This document shows positions 34,421 to 46,157 of a stretch of 64,000 nt of DNA, in pieces; positions within the stretch are counted from its first letter, which is position 1; the number at the start of each line of letters is the position of its first letter. The notes beneath the pieces were generated by a model that did no database searches, was not told where the DNA came from, and saw nothing but the letters and a program-made list of their open reading frames with translations. The position numbers and the translations under genes are program-made. This DNA is from Knoxdaviesia capensis (taxonomy: Eukaryota > Ascomycota > Sordariomycetes > Microascales > Gondwanamycetaceae): positions 3,585,541 to 3,649,540 of the forward strand of contig LNGK01000008.1 of assembly GCA_001510575.1 (NCBI GenBank), given 5' to 3'.

Positions 34421-37400
34421 TCACATAGACGGGTTATTCTCGCAGCACGGGAAGTTTTTACAGTACTTGCCTTTGCGAACATGCAGATAATCCACGTTCC
34501 TTGAGATGGTGTCGGGGTCGCAGATTGCGATGTTGAAGAGTCCGGGGGTCAGGACGCCGTTCTGGTAGGGGATGATGGTTTCCTTGGTCGAGCCGTCCCA
34601 GTTGTCGAGCAGCGGATCGACGCCGTAGGGGTACTTCCTGTTGTTTGCTATCCAAGCATCTAGCGAGCGGGAGTGAAGGAGGTTAGAACATGCAGGCCAA
34701 ATCTTGTCAGCAACGGGGAGAGGATGACTATATGTACTTACCGACAGTAGACTTGATCATGACGTCCCAGGAGACACCCCACTGCTTGGCCAAATCAGAT
34801 CCGGGATTCAGCTGCTCAATACCGGGCAGGTCCCAGGCAAAGTCGCTCTGAGAGTCCCATTTCTGCAAGACATGCATCAACCAGTAGGTATCCCCGCGAT
34901 ACTCTAACTTCGTCTTCTTGGCCTTAGCCGTGTTGACGTGTTTCGGCAGCGGGTTATCGGACAAGTTAATACCCGGCAGATAGAAGATGACCGGCATGGC
35001 GTGCTCGTCCATGGTCCAGGCCTGGGGGATGAGATGGGCCTTGACGACACGCACGAAGTTGTCGCGCACGTTCTCGGTGCTGATGCCGGCTTCGGCGATG
35101 GGGTTCTTGGCAAACAGGCCACCACGCATCACCATCGCGAGAGTCCACATCTGGTTTATGTCGGTCGAGTTACCGATCATCAGGTAGCGCAGCTTCTTGT
35201 CGCAGGCGGACTTGATGCTGGCCACGAGGGCGGTCACAGCGGTTTCGAGGGTGTTGGTGCTTTGAATGGACTTCTCGAAGCTGGGCCGGGGGGGAGGGAG
35301 GATATGTAAGTAGGTGGCCTTTGCTGATATCTAGACGGAGACATGGATATCATGTAGATTGGCGGGTGGGATAGGGGGGAGAGGGGGAAGAGGGGGAGAG
35401 AGGAAAAGAAGAACATAGTAACATACCCAGACACGTCATCACCAGTAAAGGCACTGAACACGTCAATAATACTTCCCAATCCCGACCCCAGATCACCAAC
35501 ACGATCCGCGCCCTTTCCAATTCCAGCCAACTGGCCTGCATTCAAAAGATTTCCCCAAACCCGGCCAGTTCCCAGCATCGGGACGAAACCAGCGAACATG
35601 GCGATAGTCTTGAATAAATCCAGCGCATTCTCGTTGGTGACCATGAACGCGGCCACAACATCCTTGCACGCATCGATCATGTGGCCGTGAGCCGATCCAA
35701 TCGCCGTCCAGATAGTATTGTAGTACGTCGCCAGGTTGTGGAAGGCTGTAAGCACCACATCCAACGCCGTGTAGGCCGTCGTGCCGCACGCCACCGGCTG
35801 GCCGCAGCCCTGGCCGATCAGCTCACACGTGTAGTCGGTGGGAGCATTGATGCTGTACGGCGGCTCTGTTTTAATACCGCCCCAGTACGCACCGATGGCC
35901 ACGGCCATGTGCTTGAGGGGCTCGCTCCAGGAGGGCAGCCCATCGCTCTTAATGAGGATTGAATACCAGACCAAGAAGGCCCAGAGGGCATCGTCAGCTT
36001 GGACGTTGTCCCACATGTCGGCGGCAGACTTTCCTTGCACGAGGCGGCAGTCGTAGTAGCAGAGGAAGCCTAGATGAGCAGACACAGAAGCATGTTAGTA
36101 TCGGTATCAGGCAGACCCAGAATAGAGACTCTCTCAACTGCCGACGCCTTCTTCTTCACCCTGTTCCACCCTTCTTCCCCCATCATCCATTTCTTCAGTG
36201 ACTTACCCGAGGGAGAGGCACGCGCAGTTTCAACAGTCTTGCACATCACCTTCATATGTTCAGTCGGTTCAACATAATGGTACGGGAGAGTCATTTCTTC
36301 CGTCGTCTGAAGCTGACCATCCCGCCCCCTGATCTGCACCGTCACCGTCCACGGGCCATTGACCAGGCCTTCGTCGCCCGGCCGGATCGGCAGCCCGGGG
36401 TCCAGCAGACTATCCGCGTCATCGCCGAAGTTATCACGGCCGGCCATTCCGCACGTATTGAGATAGCCATCAGCAGTGTTATCCCACGACGCGAGAAGCG
36501 CAATCTGGTCGGCCCGGCCATTGCCGTTCATGTCTCCGTAGTACGTGCACGTACCGGGCACATGTCCCTTGAACACCCTGGTTTGGCCTCCCCACCAGAA
36601 GCGAGAGCCGCCGATATCGCGCCGGCCGAGGTTATACCACACATCACCATCGCCCGTGTACTTGTCCGTCCAGACCATATCGGCCCGGCCATCGCCGTTC
36701 AGGTCGTGGAACTCAAGGTTCACGCGATCGAGATCCACGGAGAACTTGAACTGATCGATGTATGACCAGCTATCGTCATTGTTATGCACGAAGCCCCAGG
36801 AGCGCCCGTTCTTCTCCATGCACAGGTAATCGGCGCGTTTGTTACCGGTGATATCCGCCATGCGTACGGGGACATCCCGGAAGCCGAGCCCGCGCTTCTG
36901 GTTGCAGTACAGGCTGGGCGCCGGGTTAGCCATGTACGACCACTCCCAGCGGCCAGTGGCCTTGTAGCGGTTGATCCACACGCTGACGCGGTTGTCGTTG
37001 TCCGGGTCCGTCCACACCACGTCGCACGCGCCGTCGCCGTCCCAGTCCGCCAGGTGGATGTCGCGGCGGTTGAGGGTACGGCCGATCAGCGTCTGCGGGT
37101 TGAAGATCTCCACCGACCCCCCCCAGTAGCTGGTCCCCGACGGACGCACCCCTAGGCCTTTGTTCGGGTACAGAATCAGCTTTCCGTCCGACCAGGCCCA
37201 CACGTAGTCGTTGCGGCCGTCGGCATGGCCCATCATGTTGCAGTACTTGACTCCATCAATGCGGATGCGGGTGCCACCGGTTCCCTGGTTCTTCCACACC
37301 TTCATGTTGAACGTATGCTTTCCACCCGATTCAGTATGCTCGAGATAGACATAGTCGGCACGTCCCGCTGGTTGATCGAACGAGATCTTTTCGCCATAGA

Positions 37401-39100
37401 CACGGCCGAAATGGATGCGGTCACGGATACCATCCACGCCCATGCCAAGATGGGTCGGTCCCGACGAATGGCCTTTGAGGAAGCCTTGCCGCCAGGCCAC
37501 ATTGAGGCCATTCTCACCGCGGCCGGTACAGCTTCGAGAATTTGTCCATGTCGTGACGGCGCCGGTTTCACTGACCCAGGTCCAGTCATCGTGGCCCTAT
37601 TTCGGAAAAGTTAGTTGATTAGTGTGATGGAAGATGAAAGAAATGCCGGGACGGAGGACGAAGGGAGAAGTGAATGATAAAAGAAGAAAAGTACTTACAT
37701 CACCGTTGATGTCTTCAAAGCGGATGCCGCGAAGGTCGCCCATTCCCTTGCCACTGAAGCGGACTCCCATGTACTGCCAGTATTTCGGCATGTCGTCTAA
37801 AGAAGAGAGGGAAAATGTTAGTCTAACTTGTGTTGTTTCATGATGTTTCTTGTTCTTGTCCCATCTCTCTCTTGGGGGTGGGGGTTAAGTAAAGACGAGT
37901 TAGGGGGAGAGGAAGAGAAAGGCCATGATCTTAAGAGATCAGGGCACACGGGATATATCACCTACCGATCCATCCGTTTCTCCAGCAGCGCAAATCACCA
38001 CTGCCCTCTGCCACACAGAAATCGGCTCTTCCATCGCCGTCAATGTCTCCGATCCGCACGCGGGTTTGATCATACCCCACCTCGGCCTTCTTCCACACGC
38101 CCTTCGGGGTGAAAGTCGGCGGCTTCGAGTCGGTTCCGTCTCCGTTGTTGATAGATGCGTAGACCGTGCCTTCACGGCCCACACACAGGAAGTCGTCCAG
38201 CCCGTCGCCGTTGATATCATGGAAGTGGACTCCTCGCGGAATGCAGCCATTCCCGACCGAAGTGTCGGCGATCTTGACGTAGCGCGGCGTGCCGCCGGTG
38301 TTACGCCAGGTTCCGTACAGAGCATTGCCATCGCCAAGGTCCCACCATCCGAGGAAGTCGTCCCGGTCCGACCGGAAGAGCCGGGCAAAGAACCACTGGT
38401 TGCGGTCGTACTCGCTAGTCACCGTGAGAACGGTGCCCATGGCCGCAGACTCGTGCAGGTAGATGCCGTCCTCAGAGCCACTGCCGTCCTGAAGGCGTCC
38501 GGCATAGAGCTCATCGCCGTAGCGTTTCTCACAGACGCCGACCACGTTTCCGGTATCCATAGGATCCGGGCTCATAAGGTAGCCACGCTCCGAGGCCTCG
38601 AGGATCGCGCGGTAGAACACGTAGGCCATCTTCTTGAAGCCGGAATCATTAGGATGAATATCGTCAGTCATATCACCATTCTTGCTAATCCATCCATTCC
38701 CCTGACTAGGGGCCGGGGGATCCATGTCAGCTAGCACGATCTTATAGCCCTCGTTGCGTAGAGTGACCACGAGATTCCGGAACTGCTCGTTGACACCACC
38801 AGACTTGACGCGGTTGTTCTCCGTCACGGCAATTCTGGACGGGATGAGCGTAGAGAGCAGGATGACCGTTTTTTCTTTCGATGTGGCGTCGACGAACTCC
38901 GTAATGGCAGCTCTCATGCGGTTGCCGGCATTAGGGATATCAATGTTTCCTGTACAATCATTGGTTCCTCCATTGATGAGGACAACGTTGGGGTGATAGG
39001 CAATGGAGTTTTTGGCTTCGGCTTTGACCTCGTCAATGATGTATCCAGGGACAGCCTCAACATCCTATAGAGGTAAGAGACGCAGTTAGTATATATATAC

Positions 39101-39157
<57 letters not shown>

Positions 39158-39643
39158 GACGGGGGCTTATATAGGAGAAGGGAATATCAGCAAGAGATAG
39201 AAGAGGATGACATACGTTGTCGACCATGGGTCCGCCCTTCCGGCTTCCCACCATGTTAACATTCCAGCCGACAGACCGGAGCTGGTTGCGAAGGTATTGA
39301 CGAAGTCTGCCCAAGAGAAGGATAGTCAGTACTCGACACATCTGAAAGTCAAGACCGTAGCCTCTTTTGACGCAAGAAAACACTGAGAGACACCCAAAAC
39401 TCACCCGTTTCCGTGGGACGAGCCCTGTCCCCACATGATGGAAGCCCCGAGAGTGAGAATGCGCAGATCAACCTTATCGGCGCGTGCCTCAAGGTCTCTC
39501 GATATCAGAACATCGGTCTCGTTCCAGTGCTCACTGGGGTGCCGAAGATCAAAGTCCCCGACGGTCGGCATAGCCAGAGACGTCGGCACAAAGGCGGCCA
39601 GTCCGAGAGCCAGAGCCCTCTGGACGTTGTTGCGGAACTGCAT
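34421..39643 (-). CDS. Secreted SGNH/GDSL esterase with FG-GAP (VCBS) propeller and long C-terminal region, 1445 aa
   Basis: Eight exons on the minus strand join in frame: 39643–39405, 39306–39216, 39064–37966, 37796–37699, 37596–36207, 36069–35427, 35280–34742, 34659–34421; all introns are GT–AG. A signal peptide covers residues 1–24. The SGNH hydrolase domain (about 58–310) has GASIM with nucleophile Ser68, GTND at 143–146, and the Asp245/His247 pair in DDIHPND, so the catalytic set looks complete; CE3-like acetyl esterases have this layout. From about 340 to 860 there are at least seven FG-GAP/VCBS repeats with calcium-type DINGDGxxD loops, suggesting a beta-propeller. Residues from about 970 on form an Ala/Gly-rich, mostly helical region with a Cys-rich end (KYCKNFPCC). 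Likely extracellular polysaccharide esterase; the substrate is unknown, and the last 470 residues match nothing I recognise. Confidence 0.85.
39103..39153. repeat. (GA)n microsatellite inside intron 2 of the SGNH/FG-GAP gene
   Basis: About 25 uninterrupted GA units (CT on the coding strand) lie in the intron 39215–39065, upstream of the acceptor at 39065. On the sense strand it forms a very long pyrimidine tract, which may influence splicing of this intron. Confidence 0.9.
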
Positions 39644-41417
39644 CTTGATGTTTCTTGTCGCTGGGTAGCGAGGAAAGAAACGTGTGAAGATGGAGTTATG
39701 GGCAAAAAGGCCTGGAGAGGGAGAAGAGAGGAGGGAATAGTAGGATGTGATGGGTGGGAGGTTGTTGCTTCTTATAAGGACGACGGATTTTGGACTAGTG
39801 ATTGCTTCTGTATCTCCTTCACGCCCGTACCTCTCTGTCCCGCCTCCCCTTCATCTTCCATGCGTCTGATATGGTCATGCGACTCTGTGGCCTTCACCGA
39901 CCTTTGATCTTGATCAGTGGCATGGCCTTAATCTCTCGTTAACACTCATTCTCTCGCCTACCCCTGATCAACGTGATGTGTGTGTGTTCGCTTAAGGAAT
40001 CCTATTATAGTATCAAATACCACTCCGTGCGGCTCACAGCGAGAAGTAAGTGCATCATCATACCACGAGAGAGCGTGTTTGTGTACCTCCCTACCCATGG
40101 ACGTACGGTATGGAGGGTACACATAGATAGAGCGTATTAGTGTTCTGCAGAGTAGTTGTGTTGGGAAAGGCGTGGTCGTTGCTAGCAACATATGGCTGCT
40201 GGCAAAAGTAACTCCATCCAACCATGTCTACGTGTGCATGCGTGGCCGGGTTACATCTCTGTACCTGCTCATGTAGAAAAGATGTGCTTTTCTTCATGCG
40301 AGATTCGATGGAGAACACTACTTGAATACCCACTGAGAATCCTGATGTCACAGTCTATCTAAGCTTACTCCATTCCTCCAGGTCTGCATCGTCGTCTCCT
40401 TGGCTGTGAATGAGGGGGGAGCACCGGGGACGGGGGGACGAAAGGCCCGAGGGCCGAACAGTAATCGGGAAAGGAATAAAGATAGAGATAAAGATAGAGA
40501 GAGCGGGCCGGCGGGCGGGGAACGAAGACAGGCCATGACTATGTACTATAGAGCCCGATCTGGCCCGAGCTAGATTGGGGGGTATACCATGATGGTGTCC
40601 GACCACCACCGTACGGATTCGCACTTTCTCTTCACCAAATCTCGATGGGAAGCGGGCAACTCCACGTGTTGATTATTATTGGATATCGGAGTTGGGTTCG
40701 ACATGCGCCTTTACATAACAACATAGTGTCGAAGGAACCCTCCAGTAGCAGCCCAGTTGCGAGGATCACGCACGTACAGTACATGGGAGGAGAGGATTCA
40801 ACGGCCAGCCGAACAAACAAGAAATTCTTGCGGCCCTATGAGCTTCCAAATGCTGGATTATAATGCTTGAAAATAATAGCCACGCCATCGCTTAGAACAA
40901 AATACCGCACAATCGAGATTGCCATGCTAACCCAAAAAAAGTCGACCAGGGGGTTGAGAAACAAAAGTACTGTACTTGCCCCCTACCTAGTGGTGCCAGC
41001 CATTGCCAGGGTTCTGTATCAGTTGATCAGAACAGTAATGTTGCACCCATTGGAGATGCTTCGCGGCAGGCAAAGCGTGGGCTGATCAGAGATGGTTGTT
41101 GTCCGCCTCCAGGCTTGCATGAAGAGGGGTTGGTTCCAGGTTCCAGCTACTACTGTTGGGAGAGTACAACATATCATGGCATGCTCCGCCATGGGGTCCG
41201 TCCCCTTTTCGGTCGTCCTGCTGCTCCCATCGCCACGCTGCGCGTGGCTCCTTCAGCGAGTCCGATGCCGCGTCGACCTCCGCACCACCGGCCCCGGCCA
41301 GGGTATTTCTTGTGATGTCTCTGATGAAGAGCGGTGTCGAGGGGGGGGGGGTCCATTTTCCGTGTATTCGTGAAGAAGATATAAATATATACATATGAAC
41401 ACACACACATATATATA

Positions 41418-41462
41418 AAGATAAAGATAAAGATAAAGACGGAGAGAGAGAGAGCGAGAGAG
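41418..41462. repeat. (AAAGAT)n hexamer array followed by GA run
   Basis: About four AAAGAT/GATAAA units are followed by GGAGAGAGAGAGAGCGAGAGAG. GATA cores occur within the hexamer, so GATA-factor binding is possible but unproven. Confidence 0.7.
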
Positions 41463-43363
41463 CTCTGAAGGGCCCCGGCCTAACTAACCTTTTTTTGGTC
41501 TCTCTCTCCACCTATACGTAACAAACTAGGGTTGGTGCGCCATCCGAAATATGTTTTGCGTGGTATATTCGATGATCCATGATCGTGTACCAATATCTAT
41601 TCTATCTATCACCCCGACAATTTTCAAACAAGTATTAGTCCTCGAATTCCGGCCGTGCTGTTCGTCCTCCCAGTATGTGAGAGGTACAGTATGCCGATGT
41701 ATCAATTGTCGTCATGTTTCCACGTTCTTTTCGCGCTTTCATTCGTAAATAATAGAAGTGGCCCTGTGAAGTTGATCGATATGCCCTCATATACTGCACA
41801 CATCCGCCCGAGTGAATATATACGCGTATAAGAAAATCAAAAGTCACCTTCCGACCCCATTCCAGTGGGCAAGGTTCCCCAATTCCGCCTTATGGCGGCA
41901 ATCTGTATCAACTTGGACCCCCCCGGGCACATATATGCACAGGGGAGGGCTAAATATATCCTGAAAGCCCCCGATCTATCGTTTTGCAGGTGGGGTGGAA
42001 CTGGTGCGGGCGCTGGAGTCAGCCGTCACCTCGCTTGCGTGGTTGGGCTGGTGGAATTGACTTTCCAACTATTCCAGTCTATGACCGGGATCGGTGGAGA
42101 AAAAGAACCCACCTGAGTGCTAAATCATACCCTAGGATACAAATCACTGAGCTATCTCAAATATCGTTGATTGGAGTTGAGCAAGCGATCTCTTTTTTAA
42201 GCTGGTCCCCGCGCAAGCCGCCGGGTATCGTTTCTTGGGTTCCATCTACTAGTCAAGTTGCCTGCAGAATGAAACTATAAACAGACTCTGTGCAGATAAG
42301 GGAAAGGGGAAATGGCGGCGCCCGTTTGGGAAGGGGAAGTAGATTCTAGATCGATCTCTCCAGCCAGCACATGTCCCAAAAGAGGAATGGACTGATCCTT
42401 CGACGAGTGGAAGTGCAACGCTGGGACCTTTGTGCTGTTGACGGTTTCGTTCTCCCTGTTCATCTCGCTCATTCAACTCTTTTCGAGACGTTCAAATAGT
42501 CTTGAGTTTGCTGCGTGCTTATTGCCATCTCTTTCAACATATAGGATGGTAGTTAGACAGACCTCACTGCTTCCATGTACACTCGGCGGCCACGATGATG
42601 GCCATGTTCCCTCATCGCACTGCACAGTTGTGAGACCCGGGAGATATATAGAGAGAAACTAGGTATTCCACAGCCTTGATCAATCGAACTTCATCGGCAA
42701 CGCTGTTGCCACCGACCTACCACTTGCAACCTTTCATAGTTTGAGATTGCATCGGGACCCCGAGAGGGAAGAGACTTGCTGTCTCTCATGTATTTTGTCA
42801 TGGACTGACACATACTGGACTTCTTCTAAAATTGGATACTAGTATGGCAGGCTCGTGGCAGATCTGGGCATTCCGAGAGTACATACGAGGCCCCAGTTGG
42901 AAGTTAGATGGCACAACAACGGATGCCATGCATCCGACGATCAAGATTTGGGCTAGGTTCAGGCACTGGGGCCCTGCAACACAAAGATATTTGTCCAAGT
43001 CTTCATTTTCACATTCCTTGCAACCCCAGCAAGTGCAGCATGGGCTGCGATCGAAAGAATGCCTGTAAGCGATCTCAACCGTTTCCCTAAAGACATCCTC
43101 TCCTATCGTCCCTCCCTAGAACCCCAGATCAACGCTTTCGGCCTGTAGAAACAACTAGGGTCTTTTTGAAAATTCGGATCCTCGAGGGAGCCATGCCTGA
43201 ACCAATCTCAGATCCCTAAACGGGCACACTAGAGGCGAAATAGATACCGACTGATGCAGTGGGATATATGAGAAGAGATGTATACGGAGTAAGCCCCTGT
43301 GAGCAGAAAGACCAGACTGTTCAGCTGAATAAGATAGTCATCATAGCTATCTAAGAGCATTTG

Positions 43364-43441
43364 CGCCCTAGAAGTGGCCAAAACGCATAAAGAAACGAAG
43401 ATGCATGAAGAAGGGGGGGGGTCGCCCTAGAAGTGGCCAAA
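43364..43441. repeat. 19-bp direct repeat pair
   Basis: CGCCCTAGAAGTGGCCAAA occurs identically at 43364–43382 and 43423–43441, separated by 40 bases that include a G-run. Too short and close to call a mobile-element footprint. Confidence 0.85.
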
Positions 43442-43820
43442 CCTGAGTCCGATCGTTCAGGTTAAGCCCGTCACCGATGCGGGAGGCTTGCACACTCGGA
43501 TCGGAGATATTAACAAGCACCAGATCCATCGGAGAACGTGGCTGATTTCATTACATCTTCAGATCAATCTAGCCGATGCAATGCCTGATGCCCCACGTAC
43601 TCGTGGAAAGCTAGCTCACTTGGCCCGGGAAAAAGTTCCCGCTGGCGCTGGTGTTCCCCGAGCCAAGGCCAATAAGCACAGGGGTGACCGGGGAACTGGC
43701 GGGCGCATAGTGGTGCCATTGCCCAGGACAGGTCGCCGAGCTCCATGGGCACTCTGCCCCCCACATATTGGCACTCACTGCATGAAAAGTTGTTGGGCCA
43801 CCATCACAGTGTTGGGATAC

Positions 43821-43832
43821 AGGGTTAGGGTT
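43821..43832. repeat. Telomere-like doublet upstream of TIM17
   Basis: AGGGTTAGGGTT lies about 930 bases upstream of the TIM17 start codon. It may be a telobox-type regulatory element. Confidence 0.5.
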
Positions 43833-44061
43833 GGCTGAGGTTGGGGGACGTGAGAGGCCTATTTGCCGTCTTCCATAGGAAGACCCGAACAGAGTGTGGT
43901 GTGGTCTCTCAGAGCAGCAATCGCGGGGTGAGTCCAAGGCTAGGAAGTATCTACCACGTATTACGAGGTCTAGAAAGCTGGAGGAAATCTTCTAGTGACT
44001 CAATCAACAGATAGAAGGACAAGGAAGACAATCTCAGAATGTACAGAAGTTTGAGGAGATA

Positions 44062-44089
44062 GGAGTGAGAGACACGGAGTGAGAGACAC
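44062..44089. repeat. 14-bp tandem duplication
   Basis: GGAGTGAGAGACAC is repeated twice head to tail in non-coding DNA. Confidence 0.85.
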
Positions 44090-44764
44090 GATAGATCGAT
44101 CACTGGAAGCGAAAAGAAAAGAGAAATTCGGAAACTCGAGAGTATGTACAGTAGACAGCAGACGTTGAATGAAGTGTCTGGTGGATGATTAAAGGATCAG
44201 ACGGAATGCTGGCTGAGTTTGGACCAATAGGTGTCCGCGATATTCAAGCCAATAAAATCCAAGTTTAACTGGCGAATAGGCACACTGGAAACAAAGGCAG
44301 CTGGCAACAGCCGTCATCAGCTGACACAAAACTTATCTCAAGTGTGGCGGCAAATCTTGGCCAGCCGAAATTTTTTCAGCGCGCCTTGATTCTGGCGACG
44401 GAATCACGACTTTGAGTTCCATGAGCTTCTTTTTTTTTTCTTTTTTTTTTTTACTCTTTCTTTTCAACATCCGCCTCAAACAACATCAACCGCCGAACTT
44501 CGGTTTCCTCCTCGTGTGTCGTTTTTTATCCTCCGGGTTTATTTCAAATTTTTTTTTTTTCGTTTTCCGTTCTTTCTTGTATCTCTATGCTCTCTTTGTT
44601 TGTATTTGTATCACGATCCTATTCTATTCGGCAATCCTCCCTCCCGCTCGCCTCGCCCTATCTTTCCTCTCCTTATCTTGTTGAGCCGTGATCACACACA
44701 CTGCTCGTCAAGTCTTTCCCTTCTCCCCTCTTGCTCAACTTCCCCTTTCCATACATACTTCACA

Positions 44765-45412
44765 ATGGATCACACTCGTGAACCCTGCCCGTGGGTGATT
44801 TTGAACGATTTCGGTGGTGCTTTCGCCATGGGGGTAAGTTTTGGGAGATGCATCGTGCACCACATGACCGATACCGCAGTCCGACGTGATCCCATCCGGC
44901 TTAACTAACGTCCGGCTCTTTTCATCTCAGGCTATCGGCGGCACGATATGGCACGGCGTCAAGGGGTTCCGGAACAGCCCCGTGGGCGAGCGACGAATCG
45001 GCGCCATCACCGCGATCAAGATGCGCGCGCCCGTGATTGGCGGCAACTTCGGCGTGTGGGGTGGTCTGTTCTCGACATTCGACTGCGCCGTCAAGGGCAT
45101 TCGCCGGAAGGAGGACCCGTGGAATGCCATCACCGCGGGTTTCTTCACCGGCGGAGCGTTGGCGGTGCGTGGTGGATACAAGGCTATGCGGAACGGCGCG
45201 GTGGCGTGCGCGGTCTTGTTGGCCGTGATTGAGGGTGTGGGTATCGGCATGAACCGCATGTTTGCGTCGAGCACCAAGCTGGAGGTATAATCAGCCCTTT
45301 TATTCATCTCGTTTCCTTTGTATGTGTGTCGTACTAACTCCGACGTCCTATTTTCCTCAATATTTAGGCTCCTATGGCTCCTCCTCAGGAAGCCGAGCGC
45401 GTCATGGCGTAA
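44765..45412 (+). CDS. TIM17: Mitochondrial import inner membrane translocase subunit Tim17, 155 aa
   Basis: Three exons (44765–44833, 44931–45284, 45368–45412) with GTAAGT…TTAACTAAC…CAG and GTATAA…TTTAG introns; both splices are phase 0. The N-terminus REPCPWVILNDFGGAFAMG joined to AIGGTIWHGVKGFRNSP is the signature of Tim17. Four hydrophobic segments and the GVWGGLFSTFDCAVKGIRRKEDPWN block are also characteristic, distinguishing it from Tim22/Tim23. Length is normal for the family. Tim17 is the essential core of the TIM23 presequence translocase in the inner membrane. The last exon supplies only 14 residues (APMAPPQEAERVMA), which is easily missed by unspliced reading. Confidence 0.96.
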
Positions 45413-46157
45413 ACCGAAATACCTCGATACCCTGACGACCCTAAATATTCGGCTCTCCGAATTTCTAATACCTTAAGGCACCCGGCAGCCTAAACCGTCG
45501 ATTATGCCGTGTTGGGGACCTCCGGCTAGGGCGTACCAGGCCCGGGAAACCGGACAACCCCCTGCCGGAGATACCTCCAACGTGTACTTGTTGCGAGAAT
45601 TATTGATGTGTTTACAGAGAGAGTGTGTTTCGATACAAGTGGTTGTTTGCTTCTTTTCCCCCTCTTCTTTCTGTGTGTTTCTTATGGGGGTCTTTTCTTT
45701 CTTTTCTTTTTCCTTGTTCTCGCGGCGTTCCGGACTAGATCCCTCGACTACAACTCCTCTCCTCTCCTTTTCACCTGTCGAAAACAAAAACATATCTGGT
45801 GGCCATACCTGCGCCATCTCTCTTCTTTCCGACCATTCCGCCATTCCTATGACCATTCAACTCCTTATTTCTAGCCATGTTGCATTTAGATGAGATATGC
45901 TGCTCATCTACACCCGATAAAACGACGTCTGGTTGCACCTGGGTTGATTCCTGTGATTTTCTGACGGATCATTTTCCCGTGGCTCTTTTATATTTCCTCT
46001 TTTCTTTTTCTGTCATCTAACGATCTAAATAGAATTCGGGCGGACACACGACATACACGTCCTGAATCTACAAAATTGATATGCTATTCTAACTTCTACA
46101 GGCTTGCCTGGATATCGGTGACGACGAACACCCTAAAACTGTGTAAATAAGCTGCAT
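45413..46157. other. Convergent intergenic region (TIM17 and asparaginase-family gene)
   Basis: About 745 bases between two 3' ends, with T-rich tracts and no recognisable feature. The TIM17 3' UTR probably occupies the first part. Confidence 0.6.

Larger units (their letters stand above)
39644..44764. other. 5.1-kb intergenic region with no supportable gene
   Basis: This lies between divergent genes (SGNH/FG-GAP on minus, TIM17 on plus). Contents: promoter of the SGNH gene next to 39650; a GATAAA array and GA run at about 41418–41462; a 19-bp direct repeat at 43364 and 43423; a telomere-like doublet at 43821; a 14-bp tandem duplication at 44062–44089; and a T-rich leader upstream of TIM17 (44425–44760). 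Open frames are short and show no domains. Confidence 0.55.

Noticed and set aside
43364..43441. 19-bp direct repeat considered as a target-site duplication or att-like site
   Set aside because: Only 40 bases separate the copies, with no element between; better explained by local duplication.
44412..44908. Phe/Leu-rich hydrophobic frames just upstream of TIM17
   Set aside because: They are translations of the T-rich leader; the second overlaps TIM17 exon 1 in the wrong frame and reads into its first intron.
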